Below, one piece after another: positions 1 to 14,400 of a stretch of DNA of 64,000 nt. The translations under genes and the position numbers were made by a program. Numbering within the stretch: position 1 is the first letter of the stretch; every line of letters begins with the position of its first letter. A model generated the notes under the pieces. That model was not told the DNA's origin and searched no databases. It was given only the letters and a program-made list of their open reading frames with translations. This DNA comes from Centroberyx gerrardi. Taxonomy: Eukaryota > Chordata > Actinopteri > Beryciformes > Berycidae. The stretch is from contig NC_136000.1 in assembly GCF_048128805.1 (NCBI RefSeq), positions 16,610,354 to 16,674,353 on the forward strand, in the 5' to 3' direction.

Positions 1-303
1 AAGGGTCTCTTCCATCCCCTAATCTGTGGTTTTGGGGATCAGTGTCTATCTTCTAGTTCAGATCTGATATTGCTATAATAACTGAACTGAGAGTACTATA
101 AAAATAAGGCTACATATAAAAGGCAAATATTCTATGATTCTGCTTTTCCTTGTCAGTGGGGCAGATCCAGAATTTTAATTGTTAAGACAGCACAGATTAG
201 AGTCTTGTCTCTCTGATTTCTAGCTTTAGAAGAGGGTTGTTCATGTTCAGATATATTAATTAGACTGACCTTGACATAACAATATTGTTTGTCTGTCTCA
301 TAC
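1..303. other. Intron of ano2 at left edge, no exon seen
   Basis: The 303 bases left of the last recognised anoctamin exon contain no stretch matching the expected final transmembrane helix or C-terminal tail on the minus strand. It reads as AT-rich intron. Confidence 0.6.
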
Positions 304-1577
304 CTGGAAGAAGATGACAAAGGCCAGTCTTGCAGCCAGGACAGACCAGTACTGTTTAGAGAAGGTGTAGGCATCTGATTCCCATGGTGGGTCTCTATAG
401 TCCTTATACCTGATACACAGAGACAGACAGAGTAAGTCTAGGTGTTAGCAAGGTGACATCTTCTCCACACCTTATAGAAGAAAATTAAAGCCATGTGTTT
501 GGTAAACTTACTTAACAATCTGGTTATGCTAAGTACGTTTTAGCGTAGTAAACAATTTAATCCTTGCAGATAGTGCCGCATTGCACAATTTTTGAGAAGT
601 CTAGGCAAGAGTTCTGTATTTAAGCAACGTAAGAGTTAAGCTACAAGGTTTAGAGGAAGGTCAAGGTTGGTCAAAGATAAGAGTGTTACTCTGACCTGCA
701 GATGGAGACTCCGGTGATGAGCGTGGACGTGGGTGCGGTACCCGGTGGGAAGTTGGTAACATTAAAGTACGACAGCGAGTGCTCTGTGTAGCCATTCATA
801 GTGCCATTCACACTGTACATGTACTGGTACACCATCCGCGGAATGAACTCCGACGTGAAGGAGATGACAAATGCCTAGGGAGAAAAACAAAGAACTGATA
901 GTACTGTATTCTGCCACATGATCATGTACCAGGTCACTAGGTCAATATCAACCACATTCACTTGGATAGGCAAAAGCCTCATTCATACAAATAATTTAAT
1001 ACTAATAGCACTATCTACTTTATACAAACTTGAAAATATCTCATATCAATAATCAATTTTTGCAACTTCTCTACATCTCTGCTCTGATATAGCTGTAATG
1101 CTGGACAACTGTACATCTGCTAAAAGAAACAGCTGCTGGAACAAGATGAATCTATGAAGCAAAATCAATTAATCTACGAAGATGTACAACCAAGAGGTCG
1201 AGCCAACACATCTAAAGGTGGATATTTAGAGTCAGAACATTCAAATTAAATTAATGATGGCATATAGCATCTATTTCACTGTGTTTCATATGGCATAAAA
1301 CAACACACTCATGGATCTGAAACACTGAACCCATAGAGATGTCGGTATTGACACCCTTTTGACAGGAAATCATCATCACCTATTGTCCAAATGAGGATGT
1401 TGTGTACATTGGCTCAGTAAGCCTTTGTCCGCCAGAGGTCAAAGGTTATGGGCACAGCAGACACACACACACTTACATTTGTAATGACAGAGAACTTGCT
1501 GATTCCACAGAGAATGTTGTGCCAAATCCCTGGAGACAGCATGTGCATGAAAAGAGACAAAGAGGGAAAGGGCGATA

Positions 1578-1619
<42 letters not shown>

Positions 1620-4600
1620 TGTACGTATGCGTGTGTGTGTGTGTGTAAGAGAAAGAGCGAGAGACACAGACAGACAGATATTGAGATATGGAGACAAAAA
1701 TGGAGGGATGGAGTGGAGTAAAGGGAAAGAAGGTGAGTAAAAGTTCCAGGACAACATATTACACATTCACACAGAGACTGACAGAGTGGATATGCTCCCG
1801 CTTGTGATCTGTACCTATGTCTTTACACCTCACAGCATCAGGCCTCCGGATCTCAGTGACAAATTTCGCAGCATCGAGGCGAATCTCAATGACGTTGTTG
1901 AGCAGAGCGAAGGCTGGTGCCAGAGGGAAGGAGGCCACGAACAGAGACACGAACCCATACTGGATTACTATAAATATGAACATAGACAAGCACACGGACA
2001 CACACACACACACACACAGTTACAGTGGGTGAGTGAGTGAGTGACTAAGTGAATGAATGAGCGAGCAAATGAGTATAAGAGAGACTCACTCATTTCCATG
2101 TATTCTGGGCTCACGCCTTCAAAGGGTTCCAGGGCAAAATCTTTGTCAAACTGCTGCTTTGGCCTCTTCCTTTCTGTGTCCTCCTCATCCTCCGCTGCTC
2201 TTTTCTTTCCTTTTTCCTCCTGCATCGTTCTGTACATCTTTTTCAGCTTACTGGAAAAAAAATAAAAATAAAGGGAATGAGCAAGACAGAGATGACAGAG
2301 TGAGAGCAAGCATTGTATATTCTTTCTCAAAGACAGTAGAGATTGTGCTCAATGGTACAATTTTGTCAGAAATGTATGTGGTTAGAGCTTAAAATACGTA
2401 CGGTACGAGAACCTCGAACACATTGTTTTGGATGAGTTGCTTCCCTAGCATGATCATACTGAGCTGGATGCACAGTTCGATGAGGCAGCCTGGTGGTGCA
2501 CACTGTGGAATATATATAACACACATGTACTTAAGACAAAGATGCGCATACACACTCACACACACACACAATAACCATGTGTAAATGAACCCACCTCCTC
2601 CATGCGATAGTCCCCAGAGATGTAAACATAATCGCCAGGCCGCCCAGAAAACCTGCATGAAGAGAAGACCAAGCAAGGAGCGGAGACAGACAGAGGGGGT
2701 ACAAATCAAAGAGTGAGTGAAGTAAGATAAAAAAAAAAGAGAGATGCATCCACATACAATATGGTGTGATATTTGCATTCTGTATCGGCCCTTGTTGACA
2801 GAGACATGAAGACTAAAAACAAGACTGTACACACCTTCCCTTAAAGAAGGCCACATAGAAAATGGGTGCAAAGGCGTTCATGGATTTGAGGAAGAATGAC
2901 TTGAAGATCAGCCTCTCCTCAAACTCTGCCTCTGTCTTAGGAAGTTCTGATGGAAAGGAGGGACAGCCAATAACATCATTATATACACAATAGCAATTTT
3001 ATAGTACAGCACAAACATTAGCGAACCAGTTGCTGATACTCAATCAAAAAGTGTGAAATAGAGACTTGCAACTGTAATATCCAAAGCTAAATCAGTAAGC
3101 TGGCCTTCAATGGCTACATACTGTGTGTTGTACACTGTGAGGAAAAAGTTGTTCAAAACATCACGACTGTGTTCGGAAACCACTGTATGTAATGCAGCCA
3201 AACAGAAACTGGCTTGAGTAATTCCTTCTATATATAGAATTCAGCAAGGTCAGAGTTCAGTGACCCCATGGCTAGGAAGTCGACCCTGACAACAGGTCAG
3301 GTGTTCAATCCTCAACCAAGCCTCTCTGCTTGGCATCATAAAGCTGCTCTAGGGTCAGTCACCTGTGTGACTGCTCTGTAGATTGTGAACACGTCAGAAG
3401 CAGGTGGGTCCTTAGCTTTCTGAATCTCTGAAATCTGCTCAAAATATTTGAAATTGTTATTCTAAAGCATTTTACTGTGAGAGTGCTATTACTGAGTCTC
3501 AAAAACAATCACAGAGGAGTGTTTCATTAATTGGCTGTGATGTCTGTAAACACCAGCAATGTAAAAGATTTGATTCTCTTCAGTTGGCGGCAGCTCAATT
3601 ATGAACACACACTAGGTTTAAGACCACTTTCTTTCAAGAGGGAATGGACTACAGTAGTATAGTAGAAGTTACAAGTTAAAATTTTCACTTTCATCTAGCC
3701 TACAATCTCAGTATGTCCAAAGATATGGTGGAAGGATGAACTTCAAATTATTTTGTTCCTATTTGGTTTGTTGTTGTCTCCTGTACTCAGCTCAGTGTAT
3801 TTTTCGGGGCATAAATGATCTCCTCCCTAGCTGGAACCCCTTCCACCCCTCATACTGTTCCACCAGTTCCCCCAAGGATGGATGGGTAGTGCAAAATATG
3901 GCAGAGCAGCAGCCAGTCATAAGGTCAAGAAAAATCCAGTAGGCCTCCCAAATACCCTTTGATAGGGCAAGGTCAAAAAGAACAAGAACAAGCATTGGTA
4001 TTGTTGTTGAAAGACCAAAGGAATTAAAACTGATGCAAAATTGGCAGTTTTTCTCCTGGACAGGTTAACACAATTTATGTTATCTAATGTTATCGACTGT
4101 AGACTGCCGCTGTCAGGGAAACTAGTCTAACCCTACAAACTAGATCTAATATTAGATCTAATAGGACCACAATGGAAATAAGTCTTTTTTGTCTTTATTG
4201 TGTGTTAAATTCCTTGGCAATTTTACTATATGCATGTGGTGGTGGCCTAAGAGCTATCAAACTTATGTATATTTTAAAATCTGTCAAATAAAATCAGTCA
4301 CTCAATACATCACTTCCATTACTCATAACCAGGCCATGCTGAGTTGTGCATGGCTGAGCCTGATGAAGACAAAGCCAAGTCAGTTTCTAATGTGTTTCTA
4401 TTATGAGCTTATAGGACTAACGTTATATTTGTTGTTATGCTGCACCGCTGTAGTGGCATGATGCTACTAACATTATAAGGTACTCAGCTCTGTTTATGAT
4501 TATTATTGGCCTTTTGGCAAAAGCTGTGCTAATGCACATCAGTAATTGGTTAATGTAGGCGGTGCTATTGTATCTGTGTCAGAGACACTGTGTTATGTTA

Positions 4601-5064
4601 TTCTGGATTCGTTCAGCGAGGGGGTGTGTATGCAGAGCTGTTGGGAGTGGGGTATGCTGGAGCTAACGTTGATGATTACAGCGGTGCGGTATATAAAGAG
4701 TTGCAATACCCAGCTCAGTCAGCCACACAGCAATCGCTCCATAGACCTCTTCCAACACCAGAACCACCAGCATGTTGAGGATGATGCCTGTTGTCATGAC
4801 GGTCATCCTCACACTGGCCTTGGCCTCAGGATCGGGGTTCATGGACCATACCGTCAACATGCAGATGCGATACATTGCCACTCCAAACACTGCCGAGAAG
4901 GTTGCGCCAATCTGATGACATTCAAACACACGTGCACACAGACACATAAAATGTTAGATAACAACAGCCAATGAAAATTGTTGCTAGTGACAATTTTATT
5001 GCATGTAAAGCACAACATTGTTTTCAGAAATGTGCTATACAAATATATATAATTATATATTATA

Positions 5065-5149
<85 letters not shown>

Positions 5150-5557
5150 TTAATGTTATTATAATTTCACTGTAGAAATTGTCCCTTGTCCACAAGGGAG
5201 GAATTGATGGATTGGCTGAGGGTAATAGTAAATAAATATAGGGGATAAATTGATAGAGAAAATTAGGATATAGGGAAAAGACATAAGTGGTGACTAAGTG
5301 TTGATACTGACTTACTGTTGACTGCCTGATACCCTCATAAAAAATGACAATAATCATGGAGCATGGTGTAGTGTGACAGCATTATAAAAGAGTAATGGGG
5401 GGATCAATAGTGAGAATATGAAGGAGTATGAATGCAGTACCAGTAGTAGTAGGGTGGACACGTTAATGAGGTAACCTGACAGGTGATCCTCAATGTCCAG
5501 GGACTCTGGCTCTCGCTGTCAGGAAAAACAAACATATTACTTAGGTAAACACACACA

Positions 5558-5608
<51 letters not shown>

Positions 5609-8600
5609 ACATTATGTGCTTGCCATGTGCATTTACAATATTGTAAATCTAATAAATGTTAAGCACATGTTCTATGCACACACGTATGTTTTCAGTATGG
5701 CAGGTACATGTTTGCCATCTGAGAGGACAGAAATCCCCTAGTCTCCTTCCTCTCCCTCCCCCCTCTCCATCAGTAATCTGGGCTAATCTCAGGCAGGTAA
5801 GCAGCTTTGGACTCAACCACCCACAGGAGGAGAAGGGGGTTTCCTCTTTACACACCGACACAAACACATACATACACACGTTGAGTTAATCTTGAATAAC
5901 TCGAATGTAGACTAAGGACTCAGACAGACTGCGATCTAATAGTTGGCTTTGTTTGTTTGGCTACAGTTTAGAGTTAACCTGGCTGGGTGTGAAGTGGTGA
6001 GGTCCCTGTTAACAGTCTGTATGAAGCGAGCCTAAATCACCTAAATGTAACAGCCCTGCCTCTCCCCCACCCTTTCCCTCCAACAACTCTGCCCATCTCT
6101 TGCCCTCTCATACAGAGAGAGGTGCAGTGTTACCTGGGAGCCCAGCATCCGGTCAGTTTCTCCATCTACACCATCCCCAGTTTTAGCCACCTGCAACAGA
6201 GTTAAAACAGGGAGTGGGAGAGATGGGAAGGGGAGAGAGAAAAGGGAGAAACTTATCAATTTAATTGCACCTGTGCAATTTAATTCCTGTTACGGCACAA
6301 TGGGCTAATTAAACGTGTATGTGCATACAAATCACACTCAGATCCAATACCTTGTTTTTAGTCTTTGCTCTCATCTTCTCTTTCTTCTCTTGTAGAGCAG
6401 CTTCATATTCAGGTCTTTGCTCCTCCTGCAACACAAACACAAACGTTAAAAATATACTGGTAAACAACATGGGTCTGCACAAAGTGAAGCACCATATCCA
6501 ACAGGGCAAAAACATACATCACATCACATTTTTTATTTTAGTTATTTCACTGTAAGTTTCAGTTTCAGTTACCAGTTACAACCAGGACATAAATGACAAT
6601 TATTATTAATTAATTATATGAAATTCATATAACAACGTAATTAAATTCACATTTATCGACATTCAACATTTTTAATTGCAATTGCATGATATTAAGTTTT
6701 AGGTCTTCCATAAGTTCCTACATGAAGTGTCCTCATAGCTGTATGGGGGGTGGTACAGTGGATGTGGTTATGTAAGTTTTAGCCTCACAACAGGATGTTG
6801 CACAAAGTCTTTGAAGGAGCTCAACTGTTTCTTTCTTTTCTTTTTTATGAAGAAAATCCAGTGCTATTTTTGACCCTCAATATTCACATATTACATACTA
6901 TATGCATGGTGGTACAGATTACTTTGCTTCACAATTTTATGATATCATCACAAGATGATCAGCAGGAGTTTAACACTCAGCCTGTCTAGTGAAGTATATG
7001 CCTGGTAATTTGCAATGCACAGAATGACATAAAGGTACAACTGCCCAGGCCAGACTCTAATTCACTTCTGATTCATTTTCACACGTATTCAGTATAGAAA
7101 TTATCCCACCTGGACTCGCTCCTTTAGGCAGCAGAGAGAGAAATAGAGTAAAAAACATTAGCATCACATTAACAGGCGTGTGTGTGAAAGAGAAAGAGGG
7201 AGAGGAGAGAGTTTATTAGTGTATTAGTTGAGACCCTGCTGCTTCACCTTATCTAGCAAGCTCACTGCTTTAAGAACAGCCCAATCCCATTACAGTCATG
7301 GGGAAAGAGTGGTGTCAGTGCATGTATGCATGTGTGTGTGTGTGTATGGGGAGAGTGTTGGTTTGAGTGTTGTTGTTTTAATCTAGGAAGTGACACACAT
7401 CACCCTGACCTCTGTCCTCGTGCCTGACCCGGGATATGAGGTCAACACACTCACCCTGACTGCTTAAAAAACACAACAGGGGATGTGAAAAGTAAGAGAG
7501 AGAAAGACAGAGACAAAGACAGATATTCTGAAAGAGAAAGCGGTAAAGGTGTTGTCCGTGTTTGCTCACATCATTTGCGTGTGTGTCTGTGTTTATGTAT
7601 GTATGTATGCATGTACCTCCTCATCCTCCAAGCTTGTCAGGTCCCAGGTATGTATCAGACACATCTGCCGCCTCTTCCAGTGCTCAAGGAAACAGGCAGC
7701 TACAAACACACACACACACACACACACACATAAAAATTAATAGTGATCAAGAATGAAAAATAAAAAAAAAAACCCTGAGAACTAGCTTCTTTTGAATGAT
7801 GTTTTACCAAGTTACAAATCGCTATATAATAATCTTTGCATGGGAAACACTCCTTCCTCAGCAGCTACCATCAAAGTGCTCTTGAGCAAGGCACTGAAGC
7901 CAAAACTGCTGTGGAGCAACTCACAAGCCTAATATATGTATTTAACAATGCATTCTTAGTCTGCTTGCCTGCTTAAATAAGGGTTAAAAGAAAAGGAAAA
8001 ACAACAAAACTGTATTGACATCTGATAGTGATGGCTATGTTTAAGCTCCGAGTGGCTTCATGGTAATCACAGACAATAATACTCAAAGTCCAAAACCAGA
8101 GAGCCACGTCCAAAACAACATACCAGAATAGAAAACATTCCCTTCGCTGCCACAGTACATCTATTTTCTATCTAGGATGTATAGCTGGAAGGAGTTAATA
8201 TTTCTTCTAATGTTCTTGTTGGGTCAAAAACAATTTCATAAAAAGGCCTCTGGATACTAGCTCAATTTTCAAAGCTTATTTGGTATTTCTTCTATTTTTT
8301 GTTAGATACTATAGAGTGGAGAGGGTCAGGAAAGATGGGAGAAAGAGAACAACATACAACAAAGGTCATGAGCTAGATTTGAACCCACAAAATCATAAAC
8401 CTGCAAATCTGTTACTGAACCTGTAGAAGCACATTAGTACACTTGTGAATATATTCCCTGTTATCTAGTTAAAGCATTAAAACATAACTGCATGCAAACA
8501 ATTTAATCAATGATTGGGCAGTGGAAGTGGGATGCTTGCAGTGACCATAGTGCTACTACAGTACTTTGGAGTTAACAGGTGGAGTTTTTAACGTCAACAT

Positions 8601-11372
8601 AGCTTCACTCACTCCACTTCACCCCACCCAACCCCTCCAGCTGACCACCTATAAAGCTCTAGCGCACTTGTTGATTTCCTTTAACCATGCACCATGATCT
8701 CATGAAATTCATTTTGTATCTCAGAAAGATAGGCAATAATGATTATATCATTGGAGTACACCAACAGAAATTCCTTCTACATTGTACTACACTGGCGAAT
8801 AAACTGCTTAACTAATGCTTCCAAGGGCTACTCTACTCTCTCCAGGACTTGTATTGCTGTATTGATTGATTGATGCATGACTGTGATACCTTAATGTGTC
8901 ATGGTTTTATGTGAAACCCTTTTTTATGCTGCTATTTTGGCAAGGGCTCACTTAAAAAAGACATACCAATCTTAACGTGACTACTATAAAATAAAAAGAT
9001 ACAATCAAATAATTTGTAAACTGCCCCCCAGTTCTCTGTTAGTTTCCAAGCAATACATATCCTTGTTGCAAGATATATTTTCAGGAAGGTGGATTAGAGT
9101 GTGTATTTACCCCATAGGGACATGAAAATAGCAAAGAGGACAGTGGCTCCGTTGTCAAACAGGTATGATGCTCGGGCCAATGAGCACACCGAACTCAGAC
9201 GCCAGTAGTCACACACTCCGTCACACAGCGGACACATGGTGATGTTCAGATCGCATGTCTCCTGACTGAAATACACAACACCAACAAACTTATATAAACA
9301 AACAGAATATGTGTGGTAATAATAGAAAAAAGCCAAAAATGTGTACAAATAACGTCACATATGTACTTGGTGCACTTTTATAAGCATGCAAAGAGATTTA
9401 AGAGTTTGTATCTTCCTACCTCGGCACGTTGGTGTCAACAGTAAATATGCCGTACAGGAAGACAATGATCCCCAATAGAGAGGGCGGGATGAGGAGCTGA
9501 GTGTAAACACCCAGCCAGGCAAAATACAATCCAATCTGCTCTCCAAAGTACTTCCTGTCAACGCAAAGTTAACGTATCAACTAGCTGCTTGGCTTTGCTT
9601 GGAGATTTACATTTTTTTTGCACTGACTGCTCTGTACCTGATCAGGTCCACCGGCTGGTATTTATGCATGACTCCATAGTTGGCCCATTCTTCATGGAGG
9701 AGCTGAAGGACACCCAAGCGCACGCCACAACAGTTAAACACCAAAAAGATTATACAGGATGCAAAATGAATACACTAAATCTTGATTGTTTGCTGGTATA
9801 ATAGTAACAAGAACCATCTTATGTCAAATGTCTAATATTTTTATTTATTGAACTTTTGTTGAATTTATCCTAACCTTGTCATCTGAAAGAGTCAAACGCT
9901 CACTTGCCAAAACTGGCTATCATTAAGCACCATGAATAGCATCATCTTCATTATCTCCAGAGTATATTTATTTCATTATAGGCATGGAGTATGTACTAGA
10001 GTTAGTGAACAAAACCTAGACACAACTTTGTCAATCACATTCATCCCACTATTGTTGATTGTAGATCTCACCTGTCTGTCATTTCGCTGATCTCTCCGTC
10101 CTCTCCTTGTGAACGACCCCTGAAAAACAGCATTACCAGCACTTCATATGAACTAAATTGACTTATTTCATATTTTACTCACAATCATCAGATTGTAGTC
10201 AAATGTTTGGAACAATATTTTTCTCTCAAAAAGGTTCTAATTCTCATTTCTCGCTACCAAATCTGATGTTATGTGTCTTCCATATACTGTATATCCATAA
10301 CCTTCCATACTGTAAATTTCTACAATGTCCTTTCCTTTTAGCAGGACGCATTTTGTCAAGTCTAACACAAAAAAATCCTTTCAAATATTTTTAACAGAAC
10401 CATTTTAATAAAGATATGCAAAATGAGTATGGATAGTTCTTTGAGAAAATGTGCTTCCCTACTCTCTGGCCATTGCTGTTATACTTACATCATGCAGAGG
10501 GAAGGCAGAGTCGTAGACACCCCGAGCCAATAGTGACGTGATGCCTATAGGGAGTGTAACACCATGTTATAGATAGTATGAAATCTGACTGATAGCAGGC
10601 ACATGAACAGCATGAAAAAGAGACTAAAACCAAAGCAAAAGTTAGAGCTCACCAGTGGTCTGGCAGGTTTGTGTGCAGGGTGTACGTGAAATAATCTCAG
10701 CAACCTAGACACAAAAATAGCATAACACAAATAGTATTAGCATTCAAATATGAAGACAGATGATTTTAACAGAGTTACAAAGTATTCCTCACAGTATAAA
10801 ATTAGAGAATTTTTTTATTCTGCACTCACTATTCTGCTGCGTGTTGCATTGTCAAATAGGGTTTCTGTTGACTTGATGTCATACCTGCAGAAAATGACAA
10901 AGAGCAGTTACAGACATGCTAGGGGTAAAACTGTTCACACAAGTTCTGGTCCAATACGTATTGAGGTCACTGTTCAATACATTTTTGTACAACGGAAAAA
11001 AGTGCCTCTGCCAACTCTAGGTGTGCTTTTTTTGTGTTTGGTAAAACAAACATTACGCCTATCTAAGGAAGTTACTGTTACTGTTAGTTATCTTAGCTGC
11101 AAGCGAATGTTTTCCACTAATATGGCTGCTTCAACTAACTTGCCATGACCAAGCTTGCAGAATTCTCAAAGACAGTAAATTAAACAATATAAGTTCACTT
11201 TACTTGAGAGCTTCAACAGTTTATGATGATGAAGATAAAAGCACATTAGGTATTAGGCTTGAGTTATCGAAATCACTAACCATGATTAAATTGAAAGTCA
11301 TGTGCGTCCCAAACCAAGGGTGACCAAGTGGGTCGGTTTTCTAACATTTACCATTCCACTACAGGTGCATGC

Positions 11373-11425
<53 letters not shown>

Positions 11426-14400
11426 TGTGTGTGCACGTGCATGGTGTGTGAGGGTATAAGTACTCACAGGTGGAGCTTGTCTCTGATAAAAGGGTGTTTG
11501 AGGGTTTTGAAGCGGATGTGTGTCTGTGAGTCTCTCTGGATGTCAAAATCGTCGACGTCTGGTTGAAACGGCTTGTTGATTGTGGTCGCCATGAAATCCC
11601 AGATGCCAGCAATGCCCGTCCGTTCCCGCAATTCACACCTCTGCTCAATTAAAGCATACAATGCATGCACTTTGATCAAATATACTCAATCATACCATAT
11701 TATATTTACCATACTACACATATTACATGATCTTATCTAGCTTATCACTACAAAAGACAGGATTGTCTTGTGTAAGAAAAGCAATCTTGTGCAAATGTTC
11801 AAATGGTCAGAAATACTCTATGTGAAATGGGAATTATAGTGATCAGGGTGTGTAAAGGATTGCGGTAAAAAGCTGACCTTTTTCACAGCAACTTTGATCT
11901 TCTGAAGCTCCGCTTCTCGGCTGAGTATTGGCCATGGGATGTGCAGTCGAATAAACTGTATACCATGCGACCTCTACACATAAACACACATATAAACACA
12001 CACATTAATGTGAAATGTGAACACAAACCCTCCATGCACTATTTAATCACATCAAGCACTATTTGAAAAATCTGTTTCAAAGTTACAATCATAGGATATA
12101 TGTAGATTTTTTCAATAAATCAAACTGAATTGAAAACATCCCTGCCTTTTCCCCTCAGCCTAAGATGGGAGTTGTAACCTACTCTATATCCGTCTCTGCC
12201 ATTCTCCTTCACTCTCTCTCTTTCTCTCTTTGCATTTAATTTGCTCCAGCTACTTGTCCCCACACAGCCAGTTGAGCCACCTCTAAAACTATACTGTAAG
12301 TATGCTACTTTGTGTTATAAGGATGCTATTTGGTAGGGGATCCCATTAGTCCAAGTCCAGAACCTTACAGTCCCAGAAGCTACAAGGAACAAATTCAGAT
12401 CTGGAGCACTGAGATAATAATGAACTGGTGGGGTGGCTAACTGAATCTTACCCTGCCACATTAATTTGCATCATCTGAAAATTGACAAGCCACAATTACT
12501 GTAGTATCCTTAGAGCAAGACACATACAGTACAGCTGCACAGGCTTCACAAGCGGCCGCTCCACCTCTGATGTTGTACGTGTTTATCAGCAGTTTCCAGC
12601 GTTGGCATTAAAAACCCATTACAGCCTTTTCAACTGTAGCAGCCTCTGCTCTACCTTGAGCCTGACAGTCAGAAGAACCTACTCTGGCTTAGTGAGTCTG
12701 TACAAAAATAACTGCACATTCATGAACATTCATGAACATTGCACATTATCTGGCAAGAAAACTACTGTAGACTACCTGGTGTTGTAGCCTACACTTATGC
12801 ACATATGATCACACTCATTCCCCAATCAGCAGCATTGAATATTCAAATGAATCATTCTCTGTTTTGTTTTTTTTTATTCTGCAAAGGTATTTTTGACTGA
12901 ATTTAAATTGACCCCCTTCTTGTATGGTAGTGGCCACCTTGCCTCATCATATTTAGCCATAGACAGACAGACAGAAAAAACACTGATACTGCACACAATG
13001 ACAATGACACTCAGCTCTTCCTTCTTCCCATTCAACCTCAGTTGAAACCAACAATTGGGGCATATGCATGCACATGCCAACGCACACACTTCCGAGTAGT
13101 GGATCACTCTCTAATAAGGCCCTATAATCTGGCCTTTGGCTTCACACTTACTGTCAGCGGTCTTAATCCTCATCCAAAACAGCCGCTGATTTAACACGCA
13201 ACCTTGTCTCACCCAAACACACACACACACATACATACACACACACACACAGAAAAACTCAAAAACACATGCACATGAACGCATACGCACACACAAAACA
13301 CACATAAAACACCCACATAAGACACACATTCTATTTCTCATTGTCAGTTTTGTTATGTTTTCTGTCTAGACTTTATGTGCTATTGATCTAAATAAGGGAA
13401 GTTCTCTCTTTAATTAGACAGCAGGCGTGTCCTCCAGCGTCTAGGGACAGGTTGAGTCTTATCCTTGACCTGTATGGCAGCCATCCAATCACAGGATTTG
13501 TAGTCACATTACTTCAGGCCAGCCCTAACTCTTACATGTTTGTCAGAGTACATGGCGTGTGAAAATATAATCAGAGATGTTTCACACTTTCAAACTGATG
13601 GCTTTCTGCCATCTTGTCCATCATTACCATAAAGTGTTATAGTGTCATAGACAGTGGAGTGAGGGCCTCTCTACAATAAACAAAGAATGTGTCATGCAAA
13701 AAAACATCATTGTCTCCAGTACTATGAAGGCAAACCGACACACACCTCTCTATCACGTTCTATCTGTAGTCCAGCTTCCAGTAGCCCGGCTTCAAACTCC
13801 TCCCTCATTACGGCCTTCTCCTCCTCAGTCAGCTTTGACTCCTCCAAATCCCCCGCCACCATGCCCGCCTCCACAATATCTGCATCCGTGTCCCGTCGAC
13901 CTGTCGATAGTATCGGTATACTCCCATTGGATGCGAGGGAAAGGCGTGGCTTGGATCCCCGCCTTTTTTTGTATTTGTAGCAAAGAACATAGTCCACCTT
14001 ACTCCTGCCATCAGCGAAATACAGTCCAGGGCCTAGCTCTATGCCAGACTCCTAGACAAACACACAAAAACACACACATAATTAATAAGCTGAAGGATAA
14101 GGGATGGCAGGGAGGGAATTTAGAGCATATTGGAAGAGCGGGAGGTGTGTGTTAGCGTTCAGAGGAGATCATACCGGAGGCGGAGGCTCATCATCATCAG
14201 GGGGGTTGACAAGGCCTCCATTGGCTGCGTCTAGCCCTAGCCCAGATATTGTGCGGGCCAAGGAAACAAGCCTTTCCGAGTGAATGGACGATGACTCACT
14301 CATTGCTGTGGTGGCGCCGGGCATACGTATTTTTCCGTTCCATCCCTCTGTTAGAAAAATGGTAGATGATGGGAAAGAGAGGAGTTCAGTATCTAAAAGT

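Noticed and set aside
1402-1766. Open frames of Cys-Val or His-Thr repeats around the TG run
   Set aside because: They are translations of a dinucleotide microsatellite. The same kind of frame appears at every CA/GT tract in the window.
4854-5357. Open frame with long Asn and Tyr runs
   Set aside because: It is produced by reading through the TAA/TTA repeat. Only the part near 4911 overlaps a real ano2 exon, on a different boundary.
7378-7569. Minus-strand frame between ano2 exons ([16 protein letters not shown]...)
   Set aside because: The flanking exons 7617-7699 and 7110-7121 already join in frame with homology. This segment has no anoctamin match.
10750-11148. 132-codon plus-strand open frame
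   Set aside because: It overlaps an ano2 exon (10830-10884) on the opposite strand and has no recognisable domain, start context or splice support.
12482-12787. 101-codon plus-strand open frame
   Set aside because: It lies within an ano2 intron, resembles no family I know, and is of a length expected by chance.
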